From assembly GCF_042682745.1 (NCBI RefSeq), contig NZ_JBHUIO010000005.1, positions 1,178,001 through 1,242,000 on the forward strand: a stretch of 64,000 nucleotides of DNA, in the 5' to 3' direction. The stretch is from Tumebacillus_A lipolyticus. Its GTDB lineage: Bacteria > Bacillota > Bacilli > Tumebacillales > Tumebacillaceae. This document shows positions 6,682-17,036 of the stretch, piece by piece; the stretch's first letter is position 1, and each line of letters opens with the position of its first letter. The notes under the pieces are model-generated. The model was not told where the DNA came from, ran no database searches, and saw only the letters and a list, made by a program, of their open reading frames with translations. The translations under genes and the position numbers were made by a program.

Positions 6682-9600
6682 ATGTCGAAGTCACAATTTA
6701 TGATGCGAAAAAAAATATCTCAGCGCTTAAATATATTGCGATCTTTATCCTATTTATCGGGATTCTCCTCGGCCTGCGCTTAGCCTGGGGCGAAGCGTTC
6801 ACCACGTTAGATTCCCACCGTGCCGTTCAAGGCGTGCTCGACTTGCGCGGTGTTGATTTGGAGAGGTCCCCTTCAATCTTTTTAGACGGACAATGGGAGT
6901 TCTACCCGAACCAACTCATCACATATCAAGATCTAAAGGAAAAGGGTAATCAATCCAGTCCCATTCAGGTCCCAGGAGATTGGAGCAGTGTGCTCGATCC
7001 AGATTCCGGATCATCCTACGGATATGGAACCTATCGATTGCGCATCCTCGTCGATCCGCTGAAACAGCCTTACACATTGTGGCTGCAAGGAATTCAAGCC
7101 TCTTCAGAGGTGGAGATGAACGGAATTCCCACGAGCACGGTCGGTCAACCTGCCACGACAGCCGAACAGTACACGCCCAAAAGCATCTCCTACACCGCTT
7201 CCTATTCGGGCGAGGGGACGACGGAGATCGAGCTGCTGATTCGTGTCGCCAACTTTGACGAGCCTTTTAAAGGTGGGATCGTTCGCTCGATTCGCTTCGG
7301 CTCTCAGGCTGCGATCGATAACGTCCGCTGGTATTCGATCGGATTTCAACTGGTGATGTTTATCATCTTGTTGTTGCACGGGTTATATGCTGGGATTCTT
7401 CATTTTTTCAATCCCCGGGAGCGAGCATTGCTCGACGTAGCACTGTTAATGCTGACTGTCAGCATCGCGATTCTGATCGGTCATGATAACGTGCTCCAGT
7501 TATGGTTCCCATTCAGTTATGCGTGGGCGATCAAGATCAGGCTGATCGCCTTGCTCTGGCAAAACTACTTCATTCTGATGATCTTCAGAAAGTTTGCTTT
7601 GGCCCCATCACCAAACGTGTGGTTGCGCGCCTATACGGCGGCGCTGGGGATCCTGACTGGAGTCCTGCTGGTCGCGCCCGCTTCTTGGGCGAACGGGATC
7701 ATCGATCTCTACATCTTCCTCACGTTCTATCTGATTGCAATCGTTTGGTTTATCTACACGGTCGGAACGATGATCTTCAAAGAAAAGGCGGACAAAGATG
7801 TCGTCTTCCTGCTCCTCACCGCAGCTGGCATCCTCTCCAACTTGTCGTGGAGCATCGTCGAGTCTGAACTAGAGGTCACCACCGTCTACTATCCGATCAA
7901 TCTCATTGCGGCGCTCTTGGGATTCTCCACGTATTGGTTCAAGAAATACTTCCGCAATTCCAGAGAAAACGCCCTGCTCAACGAACAGCTGAAAAGAGCG
8001 GACAAGCTGAAGGACCAATTTCTCGCCAATACGTCACATGAGTTGCGAACGCCGCTGCACGGCATCATCAATATCGCGCAGAGCGTCGTAACCAAAGAGA
8101 AAGAAAAGCTGAATGAGCGCAGCCTCAAAGATATGGAGTTGCTGATCACCATCAGCCGCCGCATGTCCCATATGCTCGGCGATCTGCTCGATGTCGCCCG
8201 CCTTCAGGAGCATCGCATCGTGCTGCAACAGGAGCCATTGCAAATCCAATCGATCGTTCCTGGCGTGATCGGCATGCTTTCCTTCATGGTCGAAGGCAAG
8301 CCGATTCGGCTGCGGATGGACATCGCGGAGTCGCTGCCGCCAGTCATGACCGACGAGAAGCGGCTGGTGCAGATTTTATATAATCTCTTGCACAACGCCC
8401 TCAAATACACAGAGGAAGGAACGATCTCCGTTTCTGCGGAGACGAGGAGCGGCCATGTCATTCTCCACATCGCCGACACTGGGGTTGGCATGGATGAGGA
8501 AACGCAGGCGCGAGCATTTCTCCCTTATGAACAAGGGTCTTATGGAGTAAGCGATGGCAGAGGCGTCGGGCTGGGGCTCAGCATCTGCAAGCAGTTAGTA
8601 GAATTGCACGGCGGCACATTGACCGTTCGCTCCGAGCTGGGCAAAGGCTCCGTCTTCAGCTTTGACCTGCCGTTTGCCCCCCCGTCGAGTCTCGCCTCGA
8701 TGCAGAGCTCGCCTTCGCTTCACCTTCAGCAGATCACAGCAGGAGCGGAAGCGGGGCTGGCCGACATGATTTTACCGGACAAGCCGATCGGCGTACTGGC
8801 AGCCTCCGCGCTCACCCCAACGCTATTGCGAGACGAGAAGATGAACATCCTGGCGGTCGACGACGACCCGGTCAACCTCAATGTGCTGGTGAAAATCCTT
8901 TCGACAGAGCCGTACAACATCACAACTGCGACGTCTGCTCGCGAGGTGTTAGAGCTGCTCGACACCCAACAATGGGATCTGCTGATCGCCGATGTGATGA
9001 TGCCGCACATGTCTGGCTACGAGTTGACGCAGCGCGTACGGGAGCATTACTCCGTATCGGAGCTGCCGATTCTGTTGTTGACCGCGCGCAGCCAAGCTGA
9101 AGACATCTACACCGGATTCTTGTCGGGAGCCAACGATTATGTGACCAAGCCGGTGGACGCGCTGGAACTGCAGTACCGAATTCGGGCATTGGCCACGCTG
9201 AAGCAGTCGATCAACGAGCGTTTGCGCATGGAGGCTGCCTATCTGCAGGCGCAGATTCACCCTCATTTTCTATTCAACACGCTCAATTCGATCATGGCGC
9301 TGAGCGATATCGATACGGAAAAGATGCGCAAGCTGGGCGATGCGTTCGCCTCCTTTTTGCGGATCAGCTTCGATTTCCTGAATACGGGGAAACTGGTTGA
9401 GCTCTCCCACGAGCTCGAACTGGTCGAAGCGTACCTGTATGTCGAAAAGGAACGATTTGAGGACAGGTTGTCGATCGTCTGGGAGGTCGACCCTGCGATC
9501 GACCTGCTGCTCCCGCCGCTCACGATACAGCCTTTGGTCGAAAATGCGGTCAAGCACGGCCTGCTGAGTCGGAGCAAAGGCGGCACCGTTCAGATTCGGA

Positions 9601-9827
9601 TCGCCCGCCAGGACAGCAGCACCCTTTTTGAAGTCATCGACAACGGCAAGGGGATGGCAGCAGATCAGGTCGAGCACCTGTTGGATCAGACGGCCGATCG
9701 CAAAGGTGGGATCGGGCTCTCCAATACGAATCGGCGGTTGACTCAGCTGTACGGTCAAGGGTTGTCGATTCAAAGCACACCCCAGAAAGGAACGACTGTG
9801 TCCTTTGTCATTCCGGACAACGCGTGA
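6682..9827 (+). CDS. 7TM-DISM hybrid sensor kinase, apparent frameshift at an A8 tract
   Basis: A large membrane sensor, paralogous along its length to the gene at 36146-39289. Order: N-terminal helix, extracellular beta domain (DGQWEFYPNQL), seven helices (7TM-DISM), HisKA (H in NTSHELRTPLHG), HATPase, receiver (D in IADVMMPHMSGYEL), then a second LytS-type kinase core (H in IHPHFLFNTLN) and HATPase. The main frame has no start codon before GTG 6834, which would remove the N-terminal helix. An ATG at 6682 with a ribosome binding site reads MSKSQFMMRKK in another frame up to eight A's (6708-6715). Adding one A joins it to the main frame through NISALKYIAIFILF and gives 1048 residues, against 1047 in the paralog. 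It may be a sequencing artefact, transcriptional slippage or a phase-variable tract. No separate response regulator is adjacent. Confidence 0.85.
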
Positions 9828-9869
9828 AAAACCCCCTCAAGCTGCTTGCGAGCGCTTGAGGGGGTTTTT
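9827..9869. terminator. Bidirectional terminator between convergent genes
   Basis: AAAAACCCCCTCAAGC / GCTTGAGGGGGTTTTT, a 16-bp perfect stem between the hybrid kinase (plus) and the NHL/SLH gene (minus). T runs on both strands suit both directions. Confidence 0.95.
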
Positions 9870-9888
9870 CGATGCATCGCTGTGTGTC

Positions 9889-12800
9889 TTAGATCAGATC
9901 GGACTGCTGGAGCAGCTTTTGAACGATCACCGCCACTTCTGCTCTTGTGATCGTCGCCTTCGGCGCCAACTCAGCACCGCCTCGTCCAGAGATGAGACCG
10001 TACTGTAAGCAATCGGAGATCGCGCGCTTCGCCCAGCCTGAAATCTCACCCGCATCGGTGAAGGCGTCTACCGATCGTCCCCCATCTGGAGCGCTCTTCG
10101 TTTTCAGCTCAGTTAGAGCCATCGCTCTGCTCAAGATGGTCATCGCTTGTTCGCGCGTAAGCTGATCATTCGGCCGGAACGCACCGTCCTCAAATCCGCT
10201 GATCAGGTCGTACTTGGCTGCCGTCCCAATCGCACCGGCAAACCAATCCTTCTCAGCAACATCGGGGAATGACACTGCTCCCGCCTGCTGTGGCAGCCCC
10301 AATCCACGGACGAGGATCGCCGCAAACTCCGCCCGCGTAATCGCTTGATCCGGCCGGAAGGAACTGTTGCCAACGCCGGAGATGACCATGCGCGAGCCCA
10401 TCTCGTTGACCGATCGTTTTGCCCAGTGCTGCGCTACATCCTGAAACTCCAGCGGATGCCAGATCAGCGCATAGATGCTGTTCGTCAAGCTGTTCACTTG
10501 GGCAACGTACTTGCCGTCTCGCTGCACGACCTTCGTCGGCACATGGCGCAGCGTTCCATCCGGCTCCAGTACGACCCCCGTCGTGATCTTGTTCGGATCG
10601 ACCCCGTCCGGGAGAGCGATCGTGCGTTCCACATATGCTTTGAACGCGGTCACTTCAATCGCAGTATCCTGATGCAGAGCCCTTACCTTGAAGTCGAGCG
10701 GCGGGATGACCATCGAGATCTCGCTTGCCTCCGATTCGGGTAGCCCCCCTGGCGCTGGCGCTTTCGGCAGAGCGATTTCGACCTGCACTCGAATCTCGTT
10801 CAGGGCTACCGAACTGCCGATCTGAGCGACGATCGATCTGATGTCGATCAGTTCTGCCGGCAGACGATAGGTCGCCCTTTCCGTCTTTACTTCCAATACT
10901 GCTTGCTGCGATTCCATCTGGCTGACCATCTGTCCGTCCAGCTCTCCGATCACCACATCGGAGCGGGTGTTCACCGGGATCGTCACCACAGCATGCTGAC
11001 CTTCCTTCGCCAGCTTTTCGGCCAGCTTGGTCGGGTCGAGCGTGATCGTCGCTACCTGCTGCGAGTTTACGCTGGTCACCTTGAGGGTGCCGGCATACTC
11101 CAATTTCCCGTTGACCAGAACGACCGCAGCTTCTGGTGTCGATGGGCTCCCCCCGTTGCTCGCGCTCGGGATCACCGCATTCGAAGCTGCCGAAGCGACG
11201 CTGTTGCCCGCCCTGTTCGTCGCCTGCACTTTAAACGTATACGCGGTGCCGTTCGTCAAGCCATCGATGGTGATCGGGCTGCTCTTGCCGGTCGCTGTGA
11301 TCGCCGTCGCTTGACCGTTCAGCCATGCTGTCACCGTGTAGCCTGTGATCGCGCTGCCGCCATCGCTTTGTGGAGCCTGAAAGCTGACTTTTGCCCGACC
11401 ATCGCTCCCGATCGCTTTCACATCGGTTGGCTGCCCCGGCGGAACTGTCAGATCGCTCTGCAGCTTTTGAATTCGGTGATTTTCAAACTCGGCCACATAG
11501 ACAATCCCGTTGCTGTCGACCGCCACGCTGAGCGGGCTGTTAAACTCGCCTAAGCTACCGCCCGGGCCGCCGCCGCTCCGCTTCCACTCACTCCACACCC
11601 CTGTGGAAACGGTCAGCTTCTGGATTCGATGGTTGCCCGTATCGGCCACGTAGATGTTCCCATCGCTGTCGATCGCTACGCTGTTCGGATCGTCAAACTC
11701 GCCCAGGTTGTTGCCTCGACCACCGCCGGTTTTCTTCCACTCCCACCAGAATCCCATTTTCGCATCCAGCATTTGAATTCTGTGGTTGCCGCTGTCCGCC
11801 ACGTATACATTTCCCTTGCTGTCCACTTCCACACTGTACGGATTCTTGAATTCTCCGAGGCCGCTCCCCGATCCTCCGCCCGGCTTCTTCCATTCGCTCC
11901 AACTGTTGTTCGCTGCGTCCAGCCTCTGAATGCGATGGTTGTTATCTGCCACATACAGATTGCCGCTCCCATCGACCGCCACGCCACTCGGATAGGCAAA
12001 CTCCCCCAAGCCGCTTCCCTGACCGCCGCCGTTCTTCTTCCATTCACTCCATATGCCGGCAGAGACGTCCAGCTTTTGAATCCGGTGGTTGTGCATGTCT
12101 GCCACGTACAGATTCCCGTCGCTGTCGAGCGCAACGTCTGTCGGACCATCAAACTGACCGAGACCGCTTCCCTGCCCATCGCCGATCTCTTCCCAAACAT
12201 CGGTGGATGCATCCAGCTTCTGCAGGCGATTGTTATCAAAATCAGCAACGTACACGTTCTGACTGCGATCGACCGCCACGGCGCTCGGATAGGAAAACTC
12301 TCCTAACTCCGTCCCTGGAACCGGCCCTTGATAGATCCACTCGCTCCACTTCCCTGTGGCTACCGTGAGCTTTTGAATACGGTCGTTCAACGTATCCGCC
12401 ACGTAGAGGTTGCCGCCGCTGTCGAGCGCCAAACCGCCGGGGCTGTAGAATTCGCCCAGACCACCGCCGGCGCCACCGCCGCTCTTTTTCCATTCGCTCC
12501 ATTCGCTTGTGGAGGCATCAAGCTTCAAGATCCGATGGTTTCTTGAGTCGGCTGCGTATGCGTTCCCCCTGCTGTCCACCACAACGTCGGTTGGCGATGA
12601 AAATACTCCCAACGCGCTTCCAGCATCTGTCCACTCGCTCCAGACGCCCGTTCCACCTGCGGAAACATCTAGCTTCTGGATGCGATGATTGCCCGTATCG
12701 GCTACGTATACGTTCCCGCTGCTGTCGACCGAAACGCGCGCAGGGCGGTTAAACTCGCCCAAAGCGCTGCCTGCGCCGCCGCTGTTCCGCTTCCACTCGC

Positions 12801-13377
12801 TCCAGACGCCCGCTCCTCCTGCAGACACGTCCAGCTTCTGAATCCGATCGTTTCGCGAGTCGGCCACATAGACATTTCCCACTCCATCGACCGCCACGCC
12901 TTTCGGGTCTTTAAACTGCCCGAGCGCCGTACCTTCCCCATCGCCGATCTCGCTCCACTCGTTTGCCTGTGGATCAAACTTTTGAATGCGATGGTTGCTG
13001 CTATCCGCCACATATAAATTATCGTGTTTGTCGATCGCCAAGCCTTGCGGGCTAGAAAACTCCCCCAGCTCGCTTCCGAACCCGCCATCGCTCGCTTGCC
13101 ACTGGCTCCATTCTCCTGTCGATACGGTCAGCTTTTGAATGCGATGGTTGCTCGTATCGGCCACATATACGTTGCCTTTGCTGTCGATCGCAACGCTCTT
13201 CGGACTGGAGAACGCGCCGAGATAAATGTTGCCGCTCTTCTCGACCTTCGCATATTGACTCCATTGATCTGCCGCTTGCACGGGAAATGGGAAGGCGGCA
13301 AGCGAGACGATCATGATCGCCATCCCCCAAACACGCAATTTCCCGATAAAATTCTTCATTTGCCTGTTAGTGATCAT
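9889..13377 (-). CDS. Secreted 12-blade NHL-repeat protein with Fn3 and three SLH domains
   Basis: About 1162 residues. A signal peptide ends near VQAA. Twelve NHL repeats follow, each about 50 residues, with the pattern LGEF-SP--VAVDS-GNVYVAD--NHRIQKL: enough for two six-bladed beta-propellers. Next come an Fn3 domain (begins PGQPTDVKAIGSDG), a less defined beta region, and three SLH domains (ITRAEFAAIL, LTREQAMTIL, ITRAEVAVIV) that anchor proteins to secondary cell wall polymer. It is therefore a cell-surface protein probably binding a ligand through the propellers. The start is the ATG behind AAAAGGAGG. The repeats are also similar at DNA level, so unequal recombination could change blade number. 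Confidence 0.92.
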   Translation of the reverse strand: MITNRQMKNFIGKLRVWGMAIMIVSLAAFPFPVQAADQWSQYAKVEKSGNIYLGAFSSPKSVAIDSKGNVYVADTSNHRIQKLTVSTGEWSQWQASDGGFGSELGEFSSPQGLAIDKHDNLYVADSSNHRIQKFDPQANEWSEIGDGEGTALGQFKDPKGVAVDGVGNVYVADSRNDRIQKLDVSAGGAGVWSEWKRNSGGAGSALGEFNRPARVSVDSSGNVYVADTGNHRIQKLDVSAGGTGVWSEWTDAGSALGVFSSPTDVVVDSRGNAYAADSRNHRILKLDASTSEWSEWKKSGGGAGGGLGEFYSPGGLALDSGGNLYVADTLNDRIQKLTVATGKWSEWIYQGPVPGTELGEFSYPSAVAVDRSQNVYVADFDNNRLQKLDASTDVWEEIGDGQGSGLGQFDGPTDVALDSDGNLYVADMHNHRIQKLDVSAGIWSEWKKNGGGQGSGLGEFAYPSGVAVDGSGNLYVADNNHRIQRLDAANNSWSEWKKPGGGSGSGLGEFKNPYSVEVDSKGNVYVADSGNHRIQMLDAKMGFWWEWKKTGGGRGNNLGEFDDPNSVAIDSDGNIYVADTGNHRIQKLTVSTGVWSEWKRSGGGPGGSLGEFNSPLSVAVDSNGIVYVAEFENHRIQKLQSDLTVPPGQPTDVKAIGSDGRAKVSFQAPQSDGGSAITGYTVTAWLNGQATAITATGKSSPITIDGLTNGTAYTFKVQATNRAGNSVASAASNAVIPSASNGGSPSTPEAAVVLVNGKLEYAGTLKVTSVNSQQVATITLDPTKLAEKLAKEGQHAVVTIPVNTRSDVVIGELDGQMVSQMESQQAVLEVKTERATYRLPAELIDIRSIVAQIGSSVALNEIRVQVEIALPKAPAPGGLPESEASEISMVIPPLDFKVRALHQDTAIEVTAFKAYVERTIALPDGVDPNKITTGVVLEPDGTLRHVPTKVVQRDGKYVAQVNSLTNSIYALIWHPLEFQDVAQHWAKRSVNEMGSRMVISGVGNSSFRPDQAITRAEFAAILVRGLGLPQQAGAVSFPDVAEKDWFAGAIGTAAKYDLISGFEDGAFRPNDQLTREQAMTILSRAMALTELKTKSAPDGGRSVDAFTDAGEISGWAKRAISDCLQYGLISGRGGAELAPKATITRAEVAVIVQKLLQQSDLI

Positions 13378-13560
13378 TTCAATCCTCCTTTTACCAAATT
13401 TCACATAGATGTAACCCCTACATTCTAGCAAACGCTTCTCTCATAATTCTCGCAAAGTACACCGTTCCAATGTCCTAGGTCGATCGTCAAACATTGCTCA
13501 ACACTGTTGAAGACCTGATGACTGAAAACCTAGAGCCCTCCCTGGCTCAGCGCATAAAAA

Positions 13561-13585
13561 AGAGCGCCGCGATATGCGACGCTCT
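13561..13585 (-). terminator. Terminator of the histidine kinase gene
   Basis: AGAGCGCCGC / GCGACGCTCT stem with one mismatch. The minus strand continues into TTTTTTATG, downstream of the kinase stop at 13677. Confidence 0.75.
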
Positions 13586-13676
13586 CCTACAAAGCGATTC
13601 ACTCAGATGCCCTCTTTCCCTTCGCCGTACTCTGCTCATCCAATCGGCGACTCCTATTCTTCAAACCAACAAGAAC

Positions 13677-15077
13677 TTACGCGGAACCTGCAAACGTCAG
13701 CTTCACCGTTGTCCCACGCCCCAGCTCAGACGAAAAGCTCAGCTCCGCCTCATGAGTCACCGCAATCTGCTGACAAAGCGTCAGACCGAGACCTGCGCCA
13801 CCTCCTGCGCGACTGCGAGAAGGGTCGACTCGATAAAACGCCTCTGTGATATGAGCGAGGTGCACCTGCGTCATTCCCTTCCCGTCATCTTCGACGGAGA
13901 TCACCTTCTGCTCATCAACGCGATCTGCGACCAGCCGGACCACCCCACCCGAGCCGCACGCTTTCATCGCGTTCTCGATCAGATTGACGAGCAGGATGTG
14001 CATCAGGTCAGCATCGCACGCTAACGTGTCAAAGCGCAGTTCATAGGTGATCTTGATGTTTTGCTCCGCCGCCCGCATCGACAGCGATTGCTCGACCCCG
14101 CGCACCAAGTCGAGCAGACGAACTTCGCGCCGCTCGATCTTGTTGCCGCGAATGGTTGCCAAATCCAGCAAGCGATAGGCGATATTTTGCAGTCTGCGGC
14201 TCTCCTCCATGATCGAGTTGGTCGCAAACAGCTTGTCCTCTTCGGTGCGAACGACCTTCTGTATGTATTCCGCATATCCATAGATGGCGGTCAGCGGAGT
14301 TCTCAGCTCATGCGCCAGATTGTCGACAAACTGCTGCTTCTGTTCCGCCGCTGTAGCCAACTGCTGCATCTGGCTCTGAATTTCCTCCGCCATATGATTG
14401 AAGCTCTGTGCCATTTCCGAAAGCTCATCTTTCCCTGATACGGGCAGCCTTGTTTCGTATGCACCGGCCGCGATTTTGCGGGAAATTTGAGAGATCTGCG
14501 CGAGAGGTTTGAAGATTCGATGCAGCAACAGGAGCAGTCCGCAAGCGAGCAGCCCAGACAGCAGCAAACCCGCCAAAAACAGCATGTTTTTCATCCGCTC
14601 CCATGCGGTGATCGCCTCTGTCGTATCATAGCGATAGACCATCGTGTAAACGTTGTAGGGCGCCGGCAGCTTTCCCGACACGATCACATAGGTGCGGTCA
14701 TCCGTCTCTCGCATCGCAACCAGCCGATTGCCATCTTTCGGCGGTTCTATAAACTGCTGCTCGACCGCAGTCTCCAGCCGATTGGAATAGACGAGCTGAT
14801 CGCCTTTGTAAAGCGCCAGATTCACCTTTTTATCCCCGGACAGGAAGCTATACGACTGGAGCAGCGAGTCGAAAGAGCCGTCAACACCGACGCCTCTGCT
14901 CTCCACCGCATGAAAATCTTTCAGAAGCGCAGATGTGATCAAATAATGTTCGCCCAAACTCTTTTCTTTTGCACGATCCACAGTATCTTTAAACGTGGTG
15001 AAAGAGATCAGCAAGATCCCCAGATTGAAGGTGACCAGAAAAAGCACGAGCGTGGTGAAAAAGGTCCGGTATTTCAT
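13677..15077 (-). CDS. HAMP-containing sensor histidine kinase
   Basis: 466 residues of the common membrane sensor type: helix 1 (about 6-28), an extracellular domain of about 135 residues, helix 2 (about 170-192), HAMP, HisKA with NLAHELRTPLTAIYGYAEY, and HATPase with the N box (NLIENAMKAC), G1 (DDGKGM) and G2 (GGGAGLGLTLC). It should phosphorylate the OmpR-type regulator encoded upstream at 16236-16883; the PepSY-like secreted gene lies between them. The start is the ATG before KYRTFF; its ribosome binding site is weak (GGTAGG), and longer in-frame starts lack one. Confidence 0.9.
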   Translation of the reverse strand: MKYRTFFTTLVLFLVTFNLGILLISFTTFKDTVDRAKEKSLGEHYLITSALLKDFHAVESRGVGVDGSFDSLLQSYSFLSGDKKVNLALYKGDQLVYSNRLETAVEQQFIEPPKDGNRLVAMRETDDRTYVIVSGKLPAPYNVYTMVYRYDTTEAITAWERMKNMLFLAGLLLSGLLACGLLLLLHRIFKPLAQISQISRKIAAGAYETRLPVSGKDELSEMAQSFNHMAEEIQSQMQQLATAAEQKQQFVDNLAHELRTPLTAIYGYAEYIQKVVRTEEDKLFATNSIMEESRRLQNIAYRLLDLATIRGNKIERREVRLLDLVRGVEQSLSMRAAEQNIKITYELRFDTLACDADLMHILLVNLIENAMKACGSGGVVRLVADRVDEQKVISVEDDGKGMTQVHLAHITEAFYRVDPSRSRAGGGAGLGLTLCQQIAVTHEAELSFSSELGRGTTVKLTFAGSA

Positions 15078-15184
15078 CGACCTACCTGCAAGCAGCATGC
15101 CGACCGGACATTTTGTTTCATCTGCTCCTCGATTGCCTGCGCCACAGGGATCGCCCCCTTTCACTTGATCTGAATGAAGGAAAA

Positions 15185-15204
15185 GCCGCCAAGATTGCGG
15201 CGGC
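15185..15204 (-). terminator. Hairpin between the PepSY-like gene and the kinase gene
   Basis: GCCGCC / GGCGGC stem, followed on the minus strand by TTTTCCTTC. It lies inside the cluster and may lower kinase expression relative to the two upstream genes. Confidence 0.55.
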
Positions 15205-15245
15205 ATGCAAGCTTGAAGTTCACTTTGTCATTTCGAGCAGAGCAC

Positions 15246-16133
15246 TTACTCCATAACTTTGAGCAGGAAGGCTCCGTTTTCACCAGCTGGTGGTGCAGAT
15301 TTGGCAAGCTCCTTTGCCTTTTCCTGCACCTGGTTGTGGAAGCGTTCGCTCGCTTCCAGCGCTGCCTTATACTCCGCATTATAACTGATCCCGAGCAGCG
15401 CCTTGTCAAAGCGGGAGAAAGACATCAGGGCGATCTCCCCATTTTCGCCCTTGATGTCGAGCGAAATCGTCGGATCGTTGTTGCTGTAGCCCTGACCGTT
15501 GTATTCGACCGATGTCACCGCGCTGTGAACCACGTTGTACTTCTCCGCCAGCTCTCTTGCCAGATCGACATACTCTTGCGGATTTTGATCGAGCGCCGGG
15601 TCAAACGCTACCGAAACCTCCGTCTCCAGCGCTCTGTCGTGACCGATGGTGAACAGCTCCCCCGTGACCGAGTCGACCGAGAAACTATAGCTGCGCTTGC
15701 CGTCGATCAGCACATCAGCGTACCAGTTGGAGCGGGGAAGGTTTTCGGTGGCCGGTTGGTAGCCCATCTCGATCACCTGACCTTCTAAGTTCAGCCCAAA
15801 GACTGCCCACAGGGCCTGTGCGCCGATTTCCGCCGCCTCCTCCTTGGCCATGTCCGCGCTGGTCGGCGTCTGGTTCTGGTAATATTCCAGATCGATGTCT
15901 CCCACCGTATAATTCGCTGGTTGGTAGCCGGCTGGCAGGCCGTTTGGTGCTGCGTGCGATGAACCGACCGCTTGGGTGGCATAGTGGGTCGGAACGGAGC
16001 TTGTCTTGTGAAGTTCTGTCGCCGTCGCCGCCTGAATGAATCCTTGAAACACCAATGTGCTGGCTCCGATGACCAATGCGCCCGCCAACATCGTTCGTTT
16101 CACGCTTTTTCTTGCCGATCCGTTTGCTTTCAT
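15246..16133 (-). CDS. Secreted PepSY-like protein between regulator and kinase genes
   Basis: About 295 residues. It has a positively charged N-terminus and one hydrophobic segment (TMLAGALVIGASTLVFQGF), then an extracytoplasmic region. The part around WYADVLIDGKRSYSFSVDSVTGELFTIGHD looks like a PepSY unit, followed by a second similar half. PepSY proteins inhibit or sense secreted peptidases and often accompany two-component systems. Its place between the response regulator and the sensor kinase suggests it supplies or modulates the signal outside the membrane (inference). The ribosome binding site GAAGGAGAG precedes the chosen ATG. Confidence 0.75.
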   Translation of the reverse strand: MKANGSARKSVKRTMLAGALVIGASTLVFQGFIQAATATELHKTSSVPTHYATQAVGSSHAAPNGLPAGYQPANYTVGDIDLEYYQNQTPTSADMAKEEAAEIGAQALWAVFGLNLEGQVIEMGYQPATENLPRSNWYADVLIDGKRSYSFSVDSVTGELFTIGHDRALETEVSVAFDPALDQNPQEYVDLARELAEKYNVVHSAVTSVEYNGQGYSNNDPTISLDIKGENGEIALMSFSRFDKALLGISYNAEYKAALEASERFHNQVQEKAKELAKSAPPAGENGAFLLKVME

Positions 16134-16220
16134 TTGACTCTCTCTCCTTCGTAGTTTGTTTGTGATCACATACGCAGTATAAAATGGCCAAATGATCGAA
16201 TCGTCACCAAGTGATTAGCG

Positions 16221-16229
16221 AGTTGTAAA
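16221..16229 (-). promoter_or_regulatory. Shared box TTTACAACT upstream of the PepSY-like gene
   Basis: The nonamer TTTACAACT (minus strand) occurs here and again upstream of the response regulator gene at about 16924-16932, each time followed by a TAAT-containing stretch. It is a candidate binding site for the regulator encoded between the two sites. Confidence 0.35.
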
Positions 16230-16235
16230 ACTTTT

Positions 16236-16883
16236 CTACACTTCCAGACGATATCCCAGCTTGTAGACCGTTTTGATTCGCGCTTCCAGATCCAGCTTCT
16301 TGCGCAGTTTCTGAATATGAACATCTACCGTTCGCGTATCCCCTGCATAGTCGTACCCCCAGACGAGTTCGATCAGCTTGTCCCGCGAGAGGGCGATGTT
16401 GCGATTTTTCACCAACACCTCAAGCAGATCGAACTCTTTGGGCGTGCATTCGACCGGTTCGGCATGCAAAAATACCTGCCTGCTCGCAAACTCGATTTTT
16501 ACCCCGTCCAGCTCAAATTCCTTGCATTCCTTCTTGGTGCGTCGCAACACCGCATCCACCCGTGCCAACAGCTCCAACATCTCAAACGGTTTGACCAAGT
16601 AATCGTCTGCGCCGATGGTCAAGCCCTTCACCTTGTCGGAGAGGCTGCTGCGAGCTGTCAGGAAAATGGTAGGCGTCCCGCGAATCTGCCGAAAAACCTC
16701 ATACCCGTCCATCTCTGGAAGCATGACGTCCAGCAAGACGAGATCCACGTCCTGCTCTGCCAATTGCTGAATGGCCGCACCGCCATCCAATACAGCAATG
16801 CATGTATGTCCAACCGACTGTAGATTGCGTTTGATCAGCTCATTGATCGAGCGTTCATCCTCGACAATTAGGATCGTTGCCAC
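16236..16883 (-). CDS. OmpR/PhoB-family response regulator
   Basis: About 215 residues. The receiver domain has the acidic pair in VEDE, phospho-acceptor Asp in LVLLDVMLPEMDG and Lys in VKPF. The C-terminal winged helix is of the OmpR type (RQVFLHAEPVECTPKEFDLL ... RTVDVHIQKLRKKL). It is first in a minus-strand cluster with a secreted PepSY-like protein and a sensor kinase. Two GTG starts compete: the first overlaps the GAGGTG ribosome binding site, so the second, nine bases on, is preferred. The 9-base box upstream of this gene and of the next one suggests autoregulation. Confidence 0.93.
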   Translation of the reverse strand: MATILIVEDERSINELIKRNLQSVGHTCIAVLDGGAAIQQLAEQDVDLVLLDVMLPEMDGYEVFRQIRGTPTIFLTARSSLSDKVKGLTIGADDYLVKPFEMLELLARVDAVLRRTKKECKEFELDGVKIEFASRQVFLHAEPVECTPKEFDLLEVLVKNRNIALSRDKLIELVWGYDYAGDTRTVDVHIQKLRKKLDLEARIKTVYKLGYRLEV

Positions 16884-17036
16884 CAGGATCACCTCTTCAT
16901 CAGCTTAGCACGGCGATATTATCAAGTTGTAAACGCGGCAGTCGCCACCGGCGGTCAACACAGCTTTCCTTCCACCTTTGTCCGAACTTGTGACACGCCT
17001 CAGCCGCTCTCTCTTCTTGCGAGACTACCTGTTCGC

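Noticed and set aside
11400..13200. Regularly spaced repeats that could suggest a CRISPR array or tandem DNA repeat
   Set aside because: They are codon-level echoes of the NHL protein repeats, spaced about 150-165 bases with coding-frame-preserving variation and no spacers.
14487..15173. 228-codon plus-strand frame
   Set aside because: Antisense shadow of the sensor kinase gene, without a ribosome binding site.
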